64,000 nt of DNA. It comes from Acidipila sp. GTDB taxonomy: Bacteria > Acidobacteriota > Terriglobia > Acidiferrales > UBA7541. Where the stretch lies: the NCBI GenBank assembly GCA_010365215.1, contig JAAFGT010000003.1, forward strand, positions 1 through 64,000, written 5' to 3'. Of the stretch, positions 25,602-33,248 are shown piece by piece. The notes beneath the pieces were generated by a model. That model was not told the origin of the DNA. It was given only the letters and a program-made list of their open reading frames with translations, and did not search any database. Position 1 is the first letter of the stretch. The number at the start of each line of letters is the position of its first letter. Position numbers and translations under genes: made by a program.

Positions 25602-26609
25602 CTAGTCCTCTTTGCGGGCGGCGATCTGCTGCATTGCGGCGGCGCTCTGCATGCGCACGAATTCGTTGGGATCTTTCGCGGTACGCTCGGCCAGAACGCG
25701 CGCGATGCGATCGTCGCGCAGCGGTGACTGGTCGCTCTGATTCTCCAGGAAAGCGCGCAAGGCGCCTACCGCCTCTACACGCACACCGGGATTCTTGTCG
25801 TGTTGCAAAGCGTCGAGTAACGTCTGGCGCACCAGGTCGTCGTGCTCAAATCCGTGCAAGGCCTCCACCGCTTTCAGGCGCACGCTGGAATTCAGATCGC
25901 TGCGCGCCGCTTGGCAAAGCGCCTGGCGCACATCGGTGTCTTCGAGCAGCGGCTTTAACAGCTCCACGGAATCGAGCCGCACATCAGGGTCGAAATTATC
26001 TCCGGCGCGAAGCGCGCGTACCAACGCCAGGCGAACATCGCGGTCGGACGCCGAACCCTGCACCACTAACGGGCGCTCCGAGGTCATCAGCACTTCCACG
26101 CCATTGCCGGAAAGCCGGCGAATTCCGGTAATTTCCGCGCGAGCGGCTTCGCCGGAGGTATACACCTGAGAGGCCGGTGTCACCGTCGCAGGCTTCAGCG
26201 CTCCGCTGAAAGAGATCTGCGGCGCTACTCGGCCCAGCGCCATGCCCATCACCACCAACAGCGCAGCGCTCCACGCCGGATGCTCGGTGACCCAACCGGA
26301 TAAGCGCACACGGCCAAGCGCTCGGCGCGCGCGGGCCAGCCAACCGATTTCCACCTCGGTGTGGTCGAGAGCCCCGGAAAGCGATTGGCGGCAGCTAGCC
26401 AGGAACAGCTCGGAAGGTTCATCGCTTTCAGCCGCGGCGATAACCTCCATCAGCTGATTTTCCCGGCGGAGAGCGGCCGCGCAGCCCGGGCACGCGGCTA
26501 CATGCTGCTCAACGCCGGCCCGGCGCGACGGCTCCAGTTCGTCCCAGGCGCATAACGCGAGCAAACGTTCAAATTCCGCGCACGCCCCGCCGCTGGCAGG
26601 AGTATTCAT
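25602..26609 (-). CDS. Membrane anti-sigma factor with C-terminal HEAT repeats
   Basis: 335 residues. The zinc-type anti-sigma motif is at the N-terminus (H36-x3-C40-x2-C43, VEQHVAACPGCAAALRRE). A membrane segment lies at about 111-127 (AWSAALLVVMGMALG). The outer part begins with about 60 beta-rich residues and ends in HEAT-like helical repeats (about 188-332: DVRLALVRALR, SVRLKAVEALHGF, GVRVEAVGALRAFLE, FVRMQSAAAMQQIA). HEAT repeats usually bind proteins, so they are the probable sensing surface. The start overlaps the stop of the upstream sigma gene by 4 nt (ATGA), the usual translational coupling of a sigma/anti-sigma pair. Confidence 0.88.
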   Translation of the reverse strand: MNTPASGGACAEFERLLALCAWDELEPSRRAGVEQHVAACPGCAAALRRENQLMEVIAAAESDEPSELFLASCRQSLSGALDHTEVEIGWLARARRALGRVRLSGWVTEHPAWSAALLVVMGMALGRVAPQISFSGALKPATVTPASQVYTSGEAARAEITGIRRLSGNGVEVLMTSERPLVVQGSASDRDVRLALVRALRAGDNFDPDVRLDSVELLKPLLEDTDVRQALCQAARSDLNSSVRLKAVEALHGFEHDDLVRQTLLDALQHDKNPGVRVEAVGALRAFLENQSDQSPLRDDRIARVLAERTAKDPNEFVRMQSAAAMQQIAARKED

Positions 26610-27262
26610 CGGACTCCCTCCAACTGGCTGCGCAGTTTGCGTGTGGCGCGGAACAGCGAATTCTTTACCGTCTCCTCGGTGGTGCCCAGCAGATCGCCAA
26701 TCGCGCGCAGACGCAGGCCCTGGTAATGCTTCATCTCGAAAACCATGCGCTCTCGCGCGGAGAGACTCTGCATGGCCACGGCAATGTGCCGGCCGATTTC
26801 TTTGCCCAGCATGGTTTTTTCGGGATTCGCGCCGGGATGAACCTCCGCCTGGCGGTCAAAAAAATCCGCCTGTGCTCCGTCGTGGTCCTCATGGCCTGAC
26901 TCCGGCGCCTGACTCTCCGGGCGGCTGGAGCGGCGGCGAAGGTGATCCAGGCAGACGTTTGTGACCACGCGATAGAGCCAGGTGTAGAAGCTGCACTCGA
27001 AACGAAAAAGATGGATGTTTTTGTAGACCTTGAGGAATGCCTCCTGATAGAGGTCGCGGGCATCTTCGGGGCGCCGCATCAGGTTCAACGCCAAGCGCAG
27101 CACTTCCTGGTCGTACCGGTGGATGAGCTCGTCGAACGCCGGGCGGTCGCCCCCCTGCGCGGCGCGGATGAGCGACTGCTCGTCCAGCGACTTCGTAGCG
27201 GAGGCCCCCGCACTGCCGTCAAAGGCCAGGGTCATTTCAGTTCGCAGCATATCCTTGGGCAT
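26606..27262 (-). CDS. ECF RNA polymerase sigma factor, right unit
   Basis: 218 residues. Region 2 is at about 32-105 (AFDELIHRYDQEVLRLALN, RPEDARDLYQEAFLKVYKNI, FYTWLYRVVTNVCLDHLRRR) and region 4 at about 155-210 (SLSARERMVFEMKHYQGLRL, IGDLLGTTEETVKNSLFRAT). An acidic linker of about 45 residues joins them (GHEDHDGAQADFFDRQAE). Probable function: directs transcription of an envelope-stress regulon, held off by the HEAT anti-sigma factor encoded immediately downstream with a 4-nt overlap. It is the first gene of a leftward unit of five genes (26606 down to 21617). A degenerate 26-bp direct repeat lies upstream at 27351-27402. Confidence 0.95.
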   Translation of the reverse strand: MPKDMLRTEMTLAFDGSAGASATKSLDEQSLIRAAQGGDRPAFDELIHRYDQEVLRLALNLMRRPEDARDLYQEAFLKVYKNIHLFRFECSFYTWLYRVVTNVCLDHLRRRSSRPESQAPESGHEDHDGAQADFFDRQAEVHPGANPEKTMLGKEIGRHIAVAMQSLSARERMVFEMKHYQGLRLRAIGDLLGTTEETVKNSLFRATRKLRSQLEGVR

Positions 27263-27350
27263 CGCGGCCGCCCGGGCACAAATCCATAACCGGCCGGCTC
27301 GCCGCCTACCCCCTTAGACGGGACTCCGGTCCCGAGGTAAGCTGAGCTGG

Positions 27351-27402
27351 TAAGCTCAATAGGCACGCTCAATAAGTAAGCCCAGTAGGTACGCCCTATA
27401 TA
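27351..27402. repeat. 26-bp degenerate direct repeat upstream of the right sigma gene
   Basis: Two adjacent 26-bp copies, each starting GTAAGC (27351-27376, 27377-27402), match at 20 of 26 positions; a partial third GTAAGCTGAGCTG precedes them at 27338. A 5-bp GGGAC/GTCCC hairpin is at 27321-27334. No gene lies in 27263-27477. Confidence 0.5.
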
Positions 27403-27477
27403 GATACGCGCGCCGGTGCTCTGGCGTTCCCTGGCGTGCGAGCAGGCACTCTTGCCTGTGCCCTAGTGCGCAGTCTT

Positions 27478-27699
27478 CTAGGATTCCCTCAGCCGCCGCA
27501 CCATTCGAATAACCACCAGAGCCACACCACAAAAGACAAAATCGATAAACAGCCCCAGATCAAAACGAAACAGTTCGTGTTGCAGTGATGGAGGCAACAA
27601 TGGCCTGGTGAGGAAGTACACCACGTTCCCCGCCACCACCGCGGCAAGTGACTCGCCCCAACCGCTGAATAAGGATGCTTCGTTTTGTGCAGGCGTCAT
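27478..27699 (-). CDS. Small two-helix membrane protein of unknown function
   Basis: 73 residues from ATG 27699. Two hydrophobic segments are visible: about 17-36 (LAAVVAGNVVYFLTRPLL) and about 47-64 (LGLFIDFVFCGVALVVI), followed by a basic tail RMVRRLRES that should face the cytoplasm. The frame extends far upstream on the minus strand through the antisense of recG, but only this part has protein-like character. It is divergent from recG (starts 27883) and points toward the right sigma unit, ending 215 nt before its start. The Shine-Dalgarno is weak (GGGGAC about 8 nt upstream). No family was recognised; confidence is moderate because of the length. Confidence 0.55.
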   Translation of the reverse strand: MTPAQNEASLFSGWGESLAAVVAGNVVYFLTRPLLPPSLQHELFRFDLGLFIDFVFCGVALVVIRMVRRLRES

Positions 27700-27882
27700 G
27701 CGATTCGTGTCCCCGGCGCGTGTCAGGCGGCTTCTCACAATAGAGCAGCACGCAACATCCCGCAAAAGATTTCCGCACAGCGCGGAGATGATATAAACAT
27801 CGCTTCGCGGTGAGATGCCAGACCACGGGTTGATCGTCCACGGGGAGTAGCAGCGCCGACCTTCTCCACCACAAGTACGGCC

Positions 27883-29985
27883 ATGACCATTTCTCTCACC
27901 ACCGAGGTTACCTATCTGAAGGGCGTAGGGCCGCAGCGCGCGGCGAAACTTCAGGAGCGCGGCCTCCGAACCGTCGAGGACCTGCTTCTCTACCTGCCGT
28001 TCCGTTATGAAGACCGCGTGCATTTCACCCCCATCGCCGAGATCGTGCCGGGAAGCCTGTGCACGGTGAAAGCGGAAGTGCTGGACGGCAACTTGGTGCG
28101 CTTCCGCCGCGGCGGGCAGCAGGTCTATCACCTCACCGTAAAAGACGGCTCGGGAAAGCTGCATTGCCGGTTTTTCCACGGCGGTTATCTGGAAGGGCGG
28201 CTGCGGCCCGGCCAGCGAATGGTGCTCTACGGCAAGGCGGACGCGGATCCCAACCGGCCCGGCCGCACGGAAATGGTCAACCCGGAGTTTGAAATGCTCG
28301 GGGAGAACGACGCGGATTCTTCCGAGGTTGGGCGCATCGTTCCCATCTATGAAGCCATCGGCAATATCAGCTCGCGAATGGTGCGTCGCGCCATCTTTCA
28401 GGCGGTCACCAACCTCGAAACGCAAATTCCCGACCCGCTGCCGCCCGCCCTGCGCGAGCGTTATCACTTCCCTTCCCGGCGCGAGGCTCTGCTGGCCATT
28501 CATTTTCCTGCTGCCACCGATAACGTCGAGACGCTCAACTCGTTTCGCTCGCCGGCCCACCAGCGCCTGATCTTCGAGGAGTTTTTCTACTACCAGATCG
28601 CCGTGGCGCTGCGGCGTCGCACCGCGAGTCGCCAAACCGGCATCGCTTTTTCCATCCGCCAGGATCGCATCCGCCAGGCGCTCAAGCGCATCCTCCCGTT
28701 CAAGCCTACCGGTGCCCAGAAGCGCGTGCTCGGCGAAATCGCCGAAGACCTGGAGCGGGCCGCGCCGATGAACCGCTTGCTCGTCGGCGATGTAGGCAGC
28801 GGAAAAACAATTGTCGCCTTCGAAGCCGCCACCATCGTCATCGAGAACGGCTATCAGACCGCCCTTATGGCGCCCACGGAAATTCTTGCCTCCCAGCACG
28901 CTCTCTCGGCGCGCAGAATTCTCCAGCCGGCCGGTTACCGCATCGATCTGCTCATCAGCGACTTGAAATTCGCCGAAAAAAAAGCTGTGATCGAGCGAAT
29001 CCGCACCGGTGAGGCGCAACTGGTGGTGGGAACGCACGCTCTGCTCGAAGGGGACGTCGAGTTTGCGCGCCTGGGGCTGGTGATCGTAGACGAACAGCAC
29101 CGCTTCGGCGTATTGCAGCGAAAGCGCCTGATGGAAAAAGGCCAGCAGCCGGACGTGCTGGTCATGACTGCTACTCCAATTCCGCGCACGCTTTCCATGA
29201 CCATCTACGGCGAGTTGGACCAGTCCGTGATTGACGAAATGCCTCCGGGCCGGCAAGCCATCGAAACGCGGGTGACCTCTGAAGAAAACCTGGCTCGCGT
29301 GTGGCTTTTCGTTCGCGAGCAGGTGGCTCGCGGCCGGCAGGCCTACGTGGTGTACCCGGTGATCGAGGAGTCCAAGCTGGAACTGAAAGCGGCCATCGCC
29401 GAATATGAAAGACTCTCCAAAGTAGAGTTCCCCGAACTGACCGTGGGCTTGCTGCACGGCCGTCTGAAAAGCAAAGAAAAGGAGGAGGTCATCGAAAAGT
29501 TCCGGCAAGGTAAGACCGCCGTGCTGGTCTCCACCACGGTGATCGAAGTGGGCGTCGACGTTCCCAATGCATCGGTGATGGTGATCGAACACGCCGCGCG
29601 TTTCGGTCTCTCCCAACTCCACCAGCTCCGCGGGCGCGTGGGGCGCGGCGCGGACCGCTCCTTCTGTTTTCTGGTGGCGCCCAGGAAAATGGGAAACACC
29701 GCGCGCGAGCGCCTCGAAACGCTGGTCCGCACCAATAACGGCGCCGAGATCGCCGAGGTCGATCTGCGCTTGCGCGGTCCGGGAGATTTTTTTGGCACAC
29801 GCCAGCACGGCGAGCTGGGTCTGCACGTGGCCAATCCTCTGCGCGATTTTCAATTCCTGGAGATGGCGCGCCGCGAGGCCTTCGCCCTGGTGGACCATGG
29901 ACCGGACGGAGAAGATCTACAGCGCCTGATTAAATCACTGGGCAGCGAATGGCAGCGCCGCTACCAGCTCGCTACCGTCGGATAA
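27883..29985 (+). CDS. recG: ATP-dependent DNA helicase RecG
   Basis: 700 residues, the family length. The N-terminal wedge/OB domain opens with the HhH-like VTYLKGVGPQRAAKLQERG and LLLYLPFRYEDR. The helicase core has Walker A GDVGSGKT at about 301-308, motif Ia LMAPTEILASQH, motif II DEQHRFGVLQR at about 401 (the DEQH form specific to RecG), motif III VMTATPIPRTL, and motifs IV-VI (GLLHGRLKSKEKEEV, VSTTVIEVGVDVPNA, QLRGRVGRG). The C-terminal TRG-type end is DLRLRGPGDFFGTRQHG. RecG regresses stalled replication forks and processes Holliday junctions. It is followed 7 nt later by rsmD, likely cotranscribed. Confidence 0.98.
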   Translation: MTISLTTEVTYLKGVGPQRAAKLQERGLRTVEDLLLYLPFRYEDRVHFTPIAEIVPGSLCTVKAEVLDGNLVRFRRGGQQVYHLTVKDGSGKLHCRFFHGGYLEGRLRPGQRMVLYGKADADPNRPGRTEMVNPEFEMLGENDADSSEVGRIVPIYEAIGNISSRMVRRAIFQAVTNLETQIPDPLPPALRERYHFPSRREALLAIHFPAATDNVETLNSFRSPAHQRLIFEEFFYYQIAVALRRRTASRQTGIAFSIRQDRIRQALKRILPFKPTGAQKRVLGEIAEDLERAAPMNRLLVGDVGSGKTIVAFEAATIVIENGYQTALMAPTEILASQHALSARRILQPAGYRIDLLISDLKFAEKKAVIERIRTGEAQLVVGTHALLEGDVEFARLGLVIVDEQHRFGVLQRKRLMEKGQQPDVLVMTATPIPRTLSMTIYGELDQSVIDEMPPGRQAIETRVTSEENLARVWLFVREQVARGRQAYVVYPVIEESKLELKAAIAEYERLSKVEFPELTVGLLHGRLKSKEKEEVIEKFRQGKTAVLVSTTVIEVGVDVPNASVMVIEHAARFGLSQLHQLRGRVGRGADRSFCFLVAPRKMGNTARERLETLVRTNNGAEIAEVDLRLRGPGDFFGTRQHGELGLHVANPLRDFQFLEMARREAFALVDHGPDGEDLQRLIKSLGSEWQRRYQLATVG

Positions 29986-29992
29986 TCACTGC

Positions 29993-30565
29993 ATGCGTGT
30001 TGTGGCTGGAAAATTCGGCAGCCGTCGCCTGGCGGGACCCCGCGGCCATGGTCTGCGCCCCACCAGCGACCGCCTGCGGGAGACGCTCTTCGACATTTTG
30101 CAGACGGAAGTGGCCGGCTCGTTCTTCGTAGACGTGTATGCCGGCACGGGCGCCGTAGGCATTGAGGCGCTGAGCCGCGGCGCGCGGCGGGTGGTCTTCC
30201 TCGAAAACCATCGCCAGGCGCTTGCGTTGATAAGGGCAAATCTTGGCGCGCTCGATATTTCCGAGGCCGCCGAGGTGTTACCGCTCGACGCGGTGCGCGG
30301 GATTGCTTTGCTCGGCGCGCGCGGCGTGACCGCGGATTTCATTTTTCTCGACCCGCCCTACGACGACCGCGCCGAGTACGGTCGCGCCTTCGAGGCGCTC
30401 GACGCATCGCCACTGGTGTCGCCGCTGACTCGCGTGATCATGGAGCGAAGCAGCAAGCTCGTCCTGCCGGAACGCTCGGGAAGGCTGTTCCGGCGACGCA
30501 TCAAAGAACAAGGCGACGCCGCGCTGGATTTTTACGCGGTCGATGCAGCGGCCCCTGCGGCGTAA
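29993..30565 (+). CDS. rsmD: 16S rRNA (guanine966-N2)-methyltransferase RsmD
   Basis: 190 residues, close to E. coli RsmD (198). The opening MRVVAGKFGSRRLAGPRG and the RPTSDRLRETLFDIL segment are family-specific. The SAM-binding motif I is FVDVYAGTGAVGIEALSRGA, followed by VVFLENHRQAL, and the catalytic DPPYDD motif is present (FIFLDPPYDDR). It methylates G966 of 16S rRNA in the 30S subunit. The start is 7 nt after recG, so it is likely in one transcript with it. Confidence 0.96.
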   Translation: MRVVAGKFGSRRLAGPRGHGLRPTSDRLRETLFDILQTEVAGSFFVDVYAGTGAVGIEALSRGARRVVFLENHRQALALIRANLGALDISEAAEVLPLDAVRGIALLGARGVTADFIFLDPPYDDRAEYGRAFEALDASPLVSPLTRVIMERSSKLVLPERSGRLFRRRIKEQGDAALDFYAVDAAAPAA

Positions 30566-30710
30566 TGAATTTCTCAGGTGTACGGCCCGCATGGCTTCGC
30601 CCTCCGCACCGTTAGCTCCCGCATCCCAATAGAGACCGCGTCCCGCCTCATTGGCGCAATTAAGTAAGCAATTCGTCCCTCGCCGGGCTTGAAATGCCCG
30701 CGCCGAGTGC

Positions 30711-30767
30711 CTATGCTTCTGCTCAGAAACTATGTTTCTGCTCAGAACCTATGCTTCCGCTCAGATC
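30711..30767 (+). repeat. Three 19-bp tandem repeats before an exported-protein gene
   Basis: Three adjacent 19-bp units (30711-30729, 30730-30748, 30749-30767) share the core CTATGYTTCYGCTCAGA; neighbours differ at a few positions only. The array ends 3 nt before the ATG at 30771, so it covers the ribosome-binding region. Each unit contains an ATG. Confidence 0.85.
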
Positions 30768-30770
30768 GTG

Positions 30771-31289
30771 ATGCGCTCTTCTCGCCTATTCCGCCTGGCG
30801 CTCTTGCTCGTGGCGGCGGTAGCCGCCGCGCTACCTCTAGCCTCACAAGGACCAGAGCCATCCGCACGGACCTTCGTAAACGTAAGCGCCATTCCGAGTC
30901 TCGTAGCATTTCGTCTTGCGCCTAGCGGCGTCTCCACAGGCAGCAATCCAGTGAGCGTTACTACTCTCTGGCGGCTCCGCCGCGGCAATGTATTGACGCT
31001 TTACGCTTACTTCACCAACCCGCCCAAGGCGCTTACCTCCGGCGGCGCGGGAAGCATTCCTTCCTCCAACGTCTCCGGCACGGATTCCTCGGGCAGGTTT
31101 CTTCCCTTTACCGGTTCGGGCCCTTTTTCTACTGGGGGAAGCCTGACCATCTACCAGTTACGAATCCAAGGGGGAAACCGCCAGGGGACGCGCACGGACG
31201 CCGTAGCTCTGAAGATTGACACCACAGGCTTGCAGTTGGGCCCGGGAGTCTACGGCGGAACGCTGGTCATCCACGCCGACGCATTCTAA
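30771..31289 (+). CDS. Exported protein of unknown function
   Basis: 172 residues from ATG 30771; a longer frame from ATG 30732 would start inside the tandem repeat array and is less likely. The signal peptide is clear (MRSSRLFRLALLLVAAVAAA, cleavage near PLASQ). The mature part is about 150 residues of beta-rich, Ser/Gly/Thr-rich sequence with VSVTTLWRLRRGNVLTLYAYF and the closing GPGVYGGTLVIHADAF, resembling an Ig-like or pilin-like beta sandwich. No Shine-Dalgarno is evident; the 19-bp repeats occupy that position. It converges with the AsmA-like gene. Function unknown. Confidence 0.7.
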   Translation: MRSSRLFRLALLLVAAVAAALPLASQGPEPSARTFVNVSAIPSLVAFRLAPSGVSTGSNPVSVTTLWRLRRGNVLTLYAYFTNPPKALTSGGAGSIPSSNVSGTDSSGRFLPFTGSGPFSTGGSLTIYQLRIQGGNRQGTRTDAVALKIDTTGLQLGPGVYGGTLVIHADAF

Positions 31290-31333
31290 AAAGTATTCTA
31301 AAACATACCTTCCAAGTTCTGCGTGGCACCTGC

Positions 31334-33115
31334 TTACGGTTTAAAAAGATCCAGAAGGCTTTTCTTTGGCGGCTGCTGCGGCGTAGTCCCCGCCGGCGCG
31401 GCGCCGCGCAGCGCAGGAATGCCGCCTCCGGCATTCATCTTGGGATCTTTCAGCGTGCCGCGCACCGTAAACGGTACGCTCAACGAGCCGCCCTTGGTGT
31501 GCGTCACCTGCCCGAGGATACTATTCACTAGATCTCCGGCGCCGGCCGCGCCGCCGGCGCCAGCCGTTCCGGCTGCTCCGGAGGCCAGCGTCCACTGCCC
31601 GCTCAGCGCGAGCGTGCTGTCGAAGCCGATGCTGCCGCGGATATCGCCTGAACCCATATTCGTGTCCGCGTGAGTGCGATTCGTGTAGATGCGGCCGTCG
31701 CGCAGGGAAATGTCTCCGCCGATCAGGCTGTAAGTCGTCTCTCCGCTTTTCGAGCTGCCCGGCTGACCGAAATTGAGCACCTCCTGGAAACGCGAGAGCG
31801 TCTGCATGGCCTGCCCAAGATTGACGCCCGGAAGTTTGCCGTTATGAAGAGAGTAAGTCCCCTCGCCGCTGAGCGAATTTTTCGGATTATTGTTTAGCGT
31901 TCCCAGCAGCTGCATCTTTACGTCACCGCGTCCGGTCATCTTCCCCTTGGTGCCAGGATCGACCGAGAGCAGCTTTTCCAGGTCCACTTGCGAAACCTGA
32001 AGATTCGCGGAGAAGCGCGCAGGCACCTGCGCGGTATCAAGATGCACCGAGAGGCCCAGCGACCCGCCGTAAAACGCCATGGTCAGCGGTCCTTCCGTGC
32101 GATTGTCGTAAATTTTTATTTCCGCTTGCGCGCCCGTGCCCTCATAGGGGGAGTAGCGCACGCGATCGGCTTTCGCCTTGATCACCGCGACCAGCGTTGT
32201 ATCTTTGGAGATCGCAGCGCGCGCCTTCCCCGCACCCACCGCCGGTTCGCTAGCGCCCTGCGCAGCCAGTTGGTCCAGGTCCAGCAGCGGCGTAGTCAAG
32301 CTCACGTCCGCCACCGGTTTTTCGATGTCGGGTATGTGCAATTCGCCTTTCGCCTTTAACGCCGCGCCCATCGCCCCGTCAAAGGTGCCATCCAGATGGC
32401 CGCCCTGCAGCGCGAGTTCGCCGGATCGGAAGGTGAGCGGCCCCTTCATCCCCGTGACTTCTACCTTCACGCCAGATAGCGGAATGCGCGCGGCCCACAG
32501 CCGCAACGCGCCGGGCTGCGTGGTGACCCCGGCGAGATGCACATCGATCCCGGTGATTTTCATCGACGGAACCAGCGTCCGCTGGGCCCCCACTACGTGG
32601 CCGGAAACGAATTCTGCATTCGTGAGGTCGATCGCGGAAAGCTCCACCGGCTGGTCGGTGCTGGCAAGATTTTTCCTGGCTCCGGGCTTCACCTCGTCCG
32701 CGGAAAAATTGTAGTTGGAGCGTTCATGCTCGTCTTCCGCCATGACCACCACGGGATGAATTAGCTCGAGTGAATCAAGCTTATATTCCCCGTGCAGAAA
32801 CGGGCCCCAGGCCAGCGCCCCTTTCAGTGTGTCTGCCTTAAGTAGGCTCACATCGCCGAAGCCTGCCGGCGACCCCAAGGTAACGTCGCTCGCCGTAAAA
32901 CCCAGGCGCGGAATAAATCGCGCGCGAAGATTTCCAATGGTCACCTTGCGCCCGGTCTTCGCCTCGATCATCGAGGTAATTCTTGGCCGAAAGCTATCCA
33001 CGCTGACCAGGTACGGCAGCAGTAATCCAAGCAAAACGATGCAGCCAATGGCAATTCCGAGAATTTTCAGCGGCCGCGGGACCTGGTTGAGCTTGGGAGG
33101 CTTCACATCTGCCAT
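31334..33115 (-). CDS. AsmA-family protein
   Basis: 593 residues from ATG 33115; GGGAGG directly abuts this ATG, which is closer than normal, so the frame from ATG 33175 (20 residues longer) cannot be excluded. A cytoplasmic N-terminus is followed by a membrane anchor (about 16-37, LKILGIAIGCIVLLGLLLPYL), then the AsmA/TamB-like opening (SFRPRITSMIEAKTGRKVTIGNLRARFIPRLGF). The rest is long beta strands that form the groove-shaped lipid-transfer fold; AsmA-like C-terminal domain features include YSLHNGKLPGVNLGQAMQTL and ISLRDGRIYTNRTHADTNMG. It probably moves phospholipid toward the outer membrane. An Ala/Gly-rich loop is near the C-terminus. It is divergent from the TonB-like gene. Confidence 0.87.
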   Translation of the reverse strand: MADVKPPKLNQVPRPLKILGIAIGCIVLLGLLLPYLVSVDSFRPRITSMIEAKTGRKVTIGNLRARFIPRLGFTASDVTLGSPAGFGDVSLLKADTLKGALAWGPFLHGEYKLDSLELIHPVVVMAEDEHERSNYNFSADEVKPGARKNLASTDQPVELSAIDLTNAEFVSGHVVGAQRTLVPSMKITGIDVHLAGVTTQPGALRLWAARIPLSGVKVEVTGMKGPLTFRSGELALQGGHLDGTFDGAMGAALKAKGELHIPDIEKPVADVSLTTPLLDLDQLAAQGASEPAVGAGKARAAISKDTTLVAVIKAKADRVRYSPYEGTGAQAEIKIYDNRTEGPLTMAFYGGSLGLSVHLDTAQVPARFSANLQVSQVDLEKLLSVDPGTKGKMTGRGDVKMQLLGTLNNNPKNSLSGEGTYSLHNGKLPGVNLGQAMQTLSRFQEVLNFGQPGSSKSGETTYSLIGGDISLRDGRIYTNRTHADTNMGSGDIRGSIGFDSTLALSGQWTLASGAAGTAGAGGAAGAGDLVNSILGQVTHTKGGSLSVPFTVRGTLKDPKMNAGGGIPALRGAAPAGTTPQQPPKKSLLDLFKP

Positions 33116-33248
33116 CCTCCCAAATTCAGCACCTCGCGGCAAGCGATATGCGCGACACAATAAACTTCCATCCAAGTCGCCCGCGAGCAGAACGCGCCAA
33201 CCCTACACTCCCTGAATCGAGAACAGAACAAGGTTATACTGGAGTTTC

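Noticed and set aside
27700-29898. Long minus-strand frame opposite recG (part of an 806-codon frame)
   Set aside because: It lies entirely opposite recG, a clear gene, and its product is low-complexity with no family pattern. Only the last 73 codons (27478-27699) are kept.
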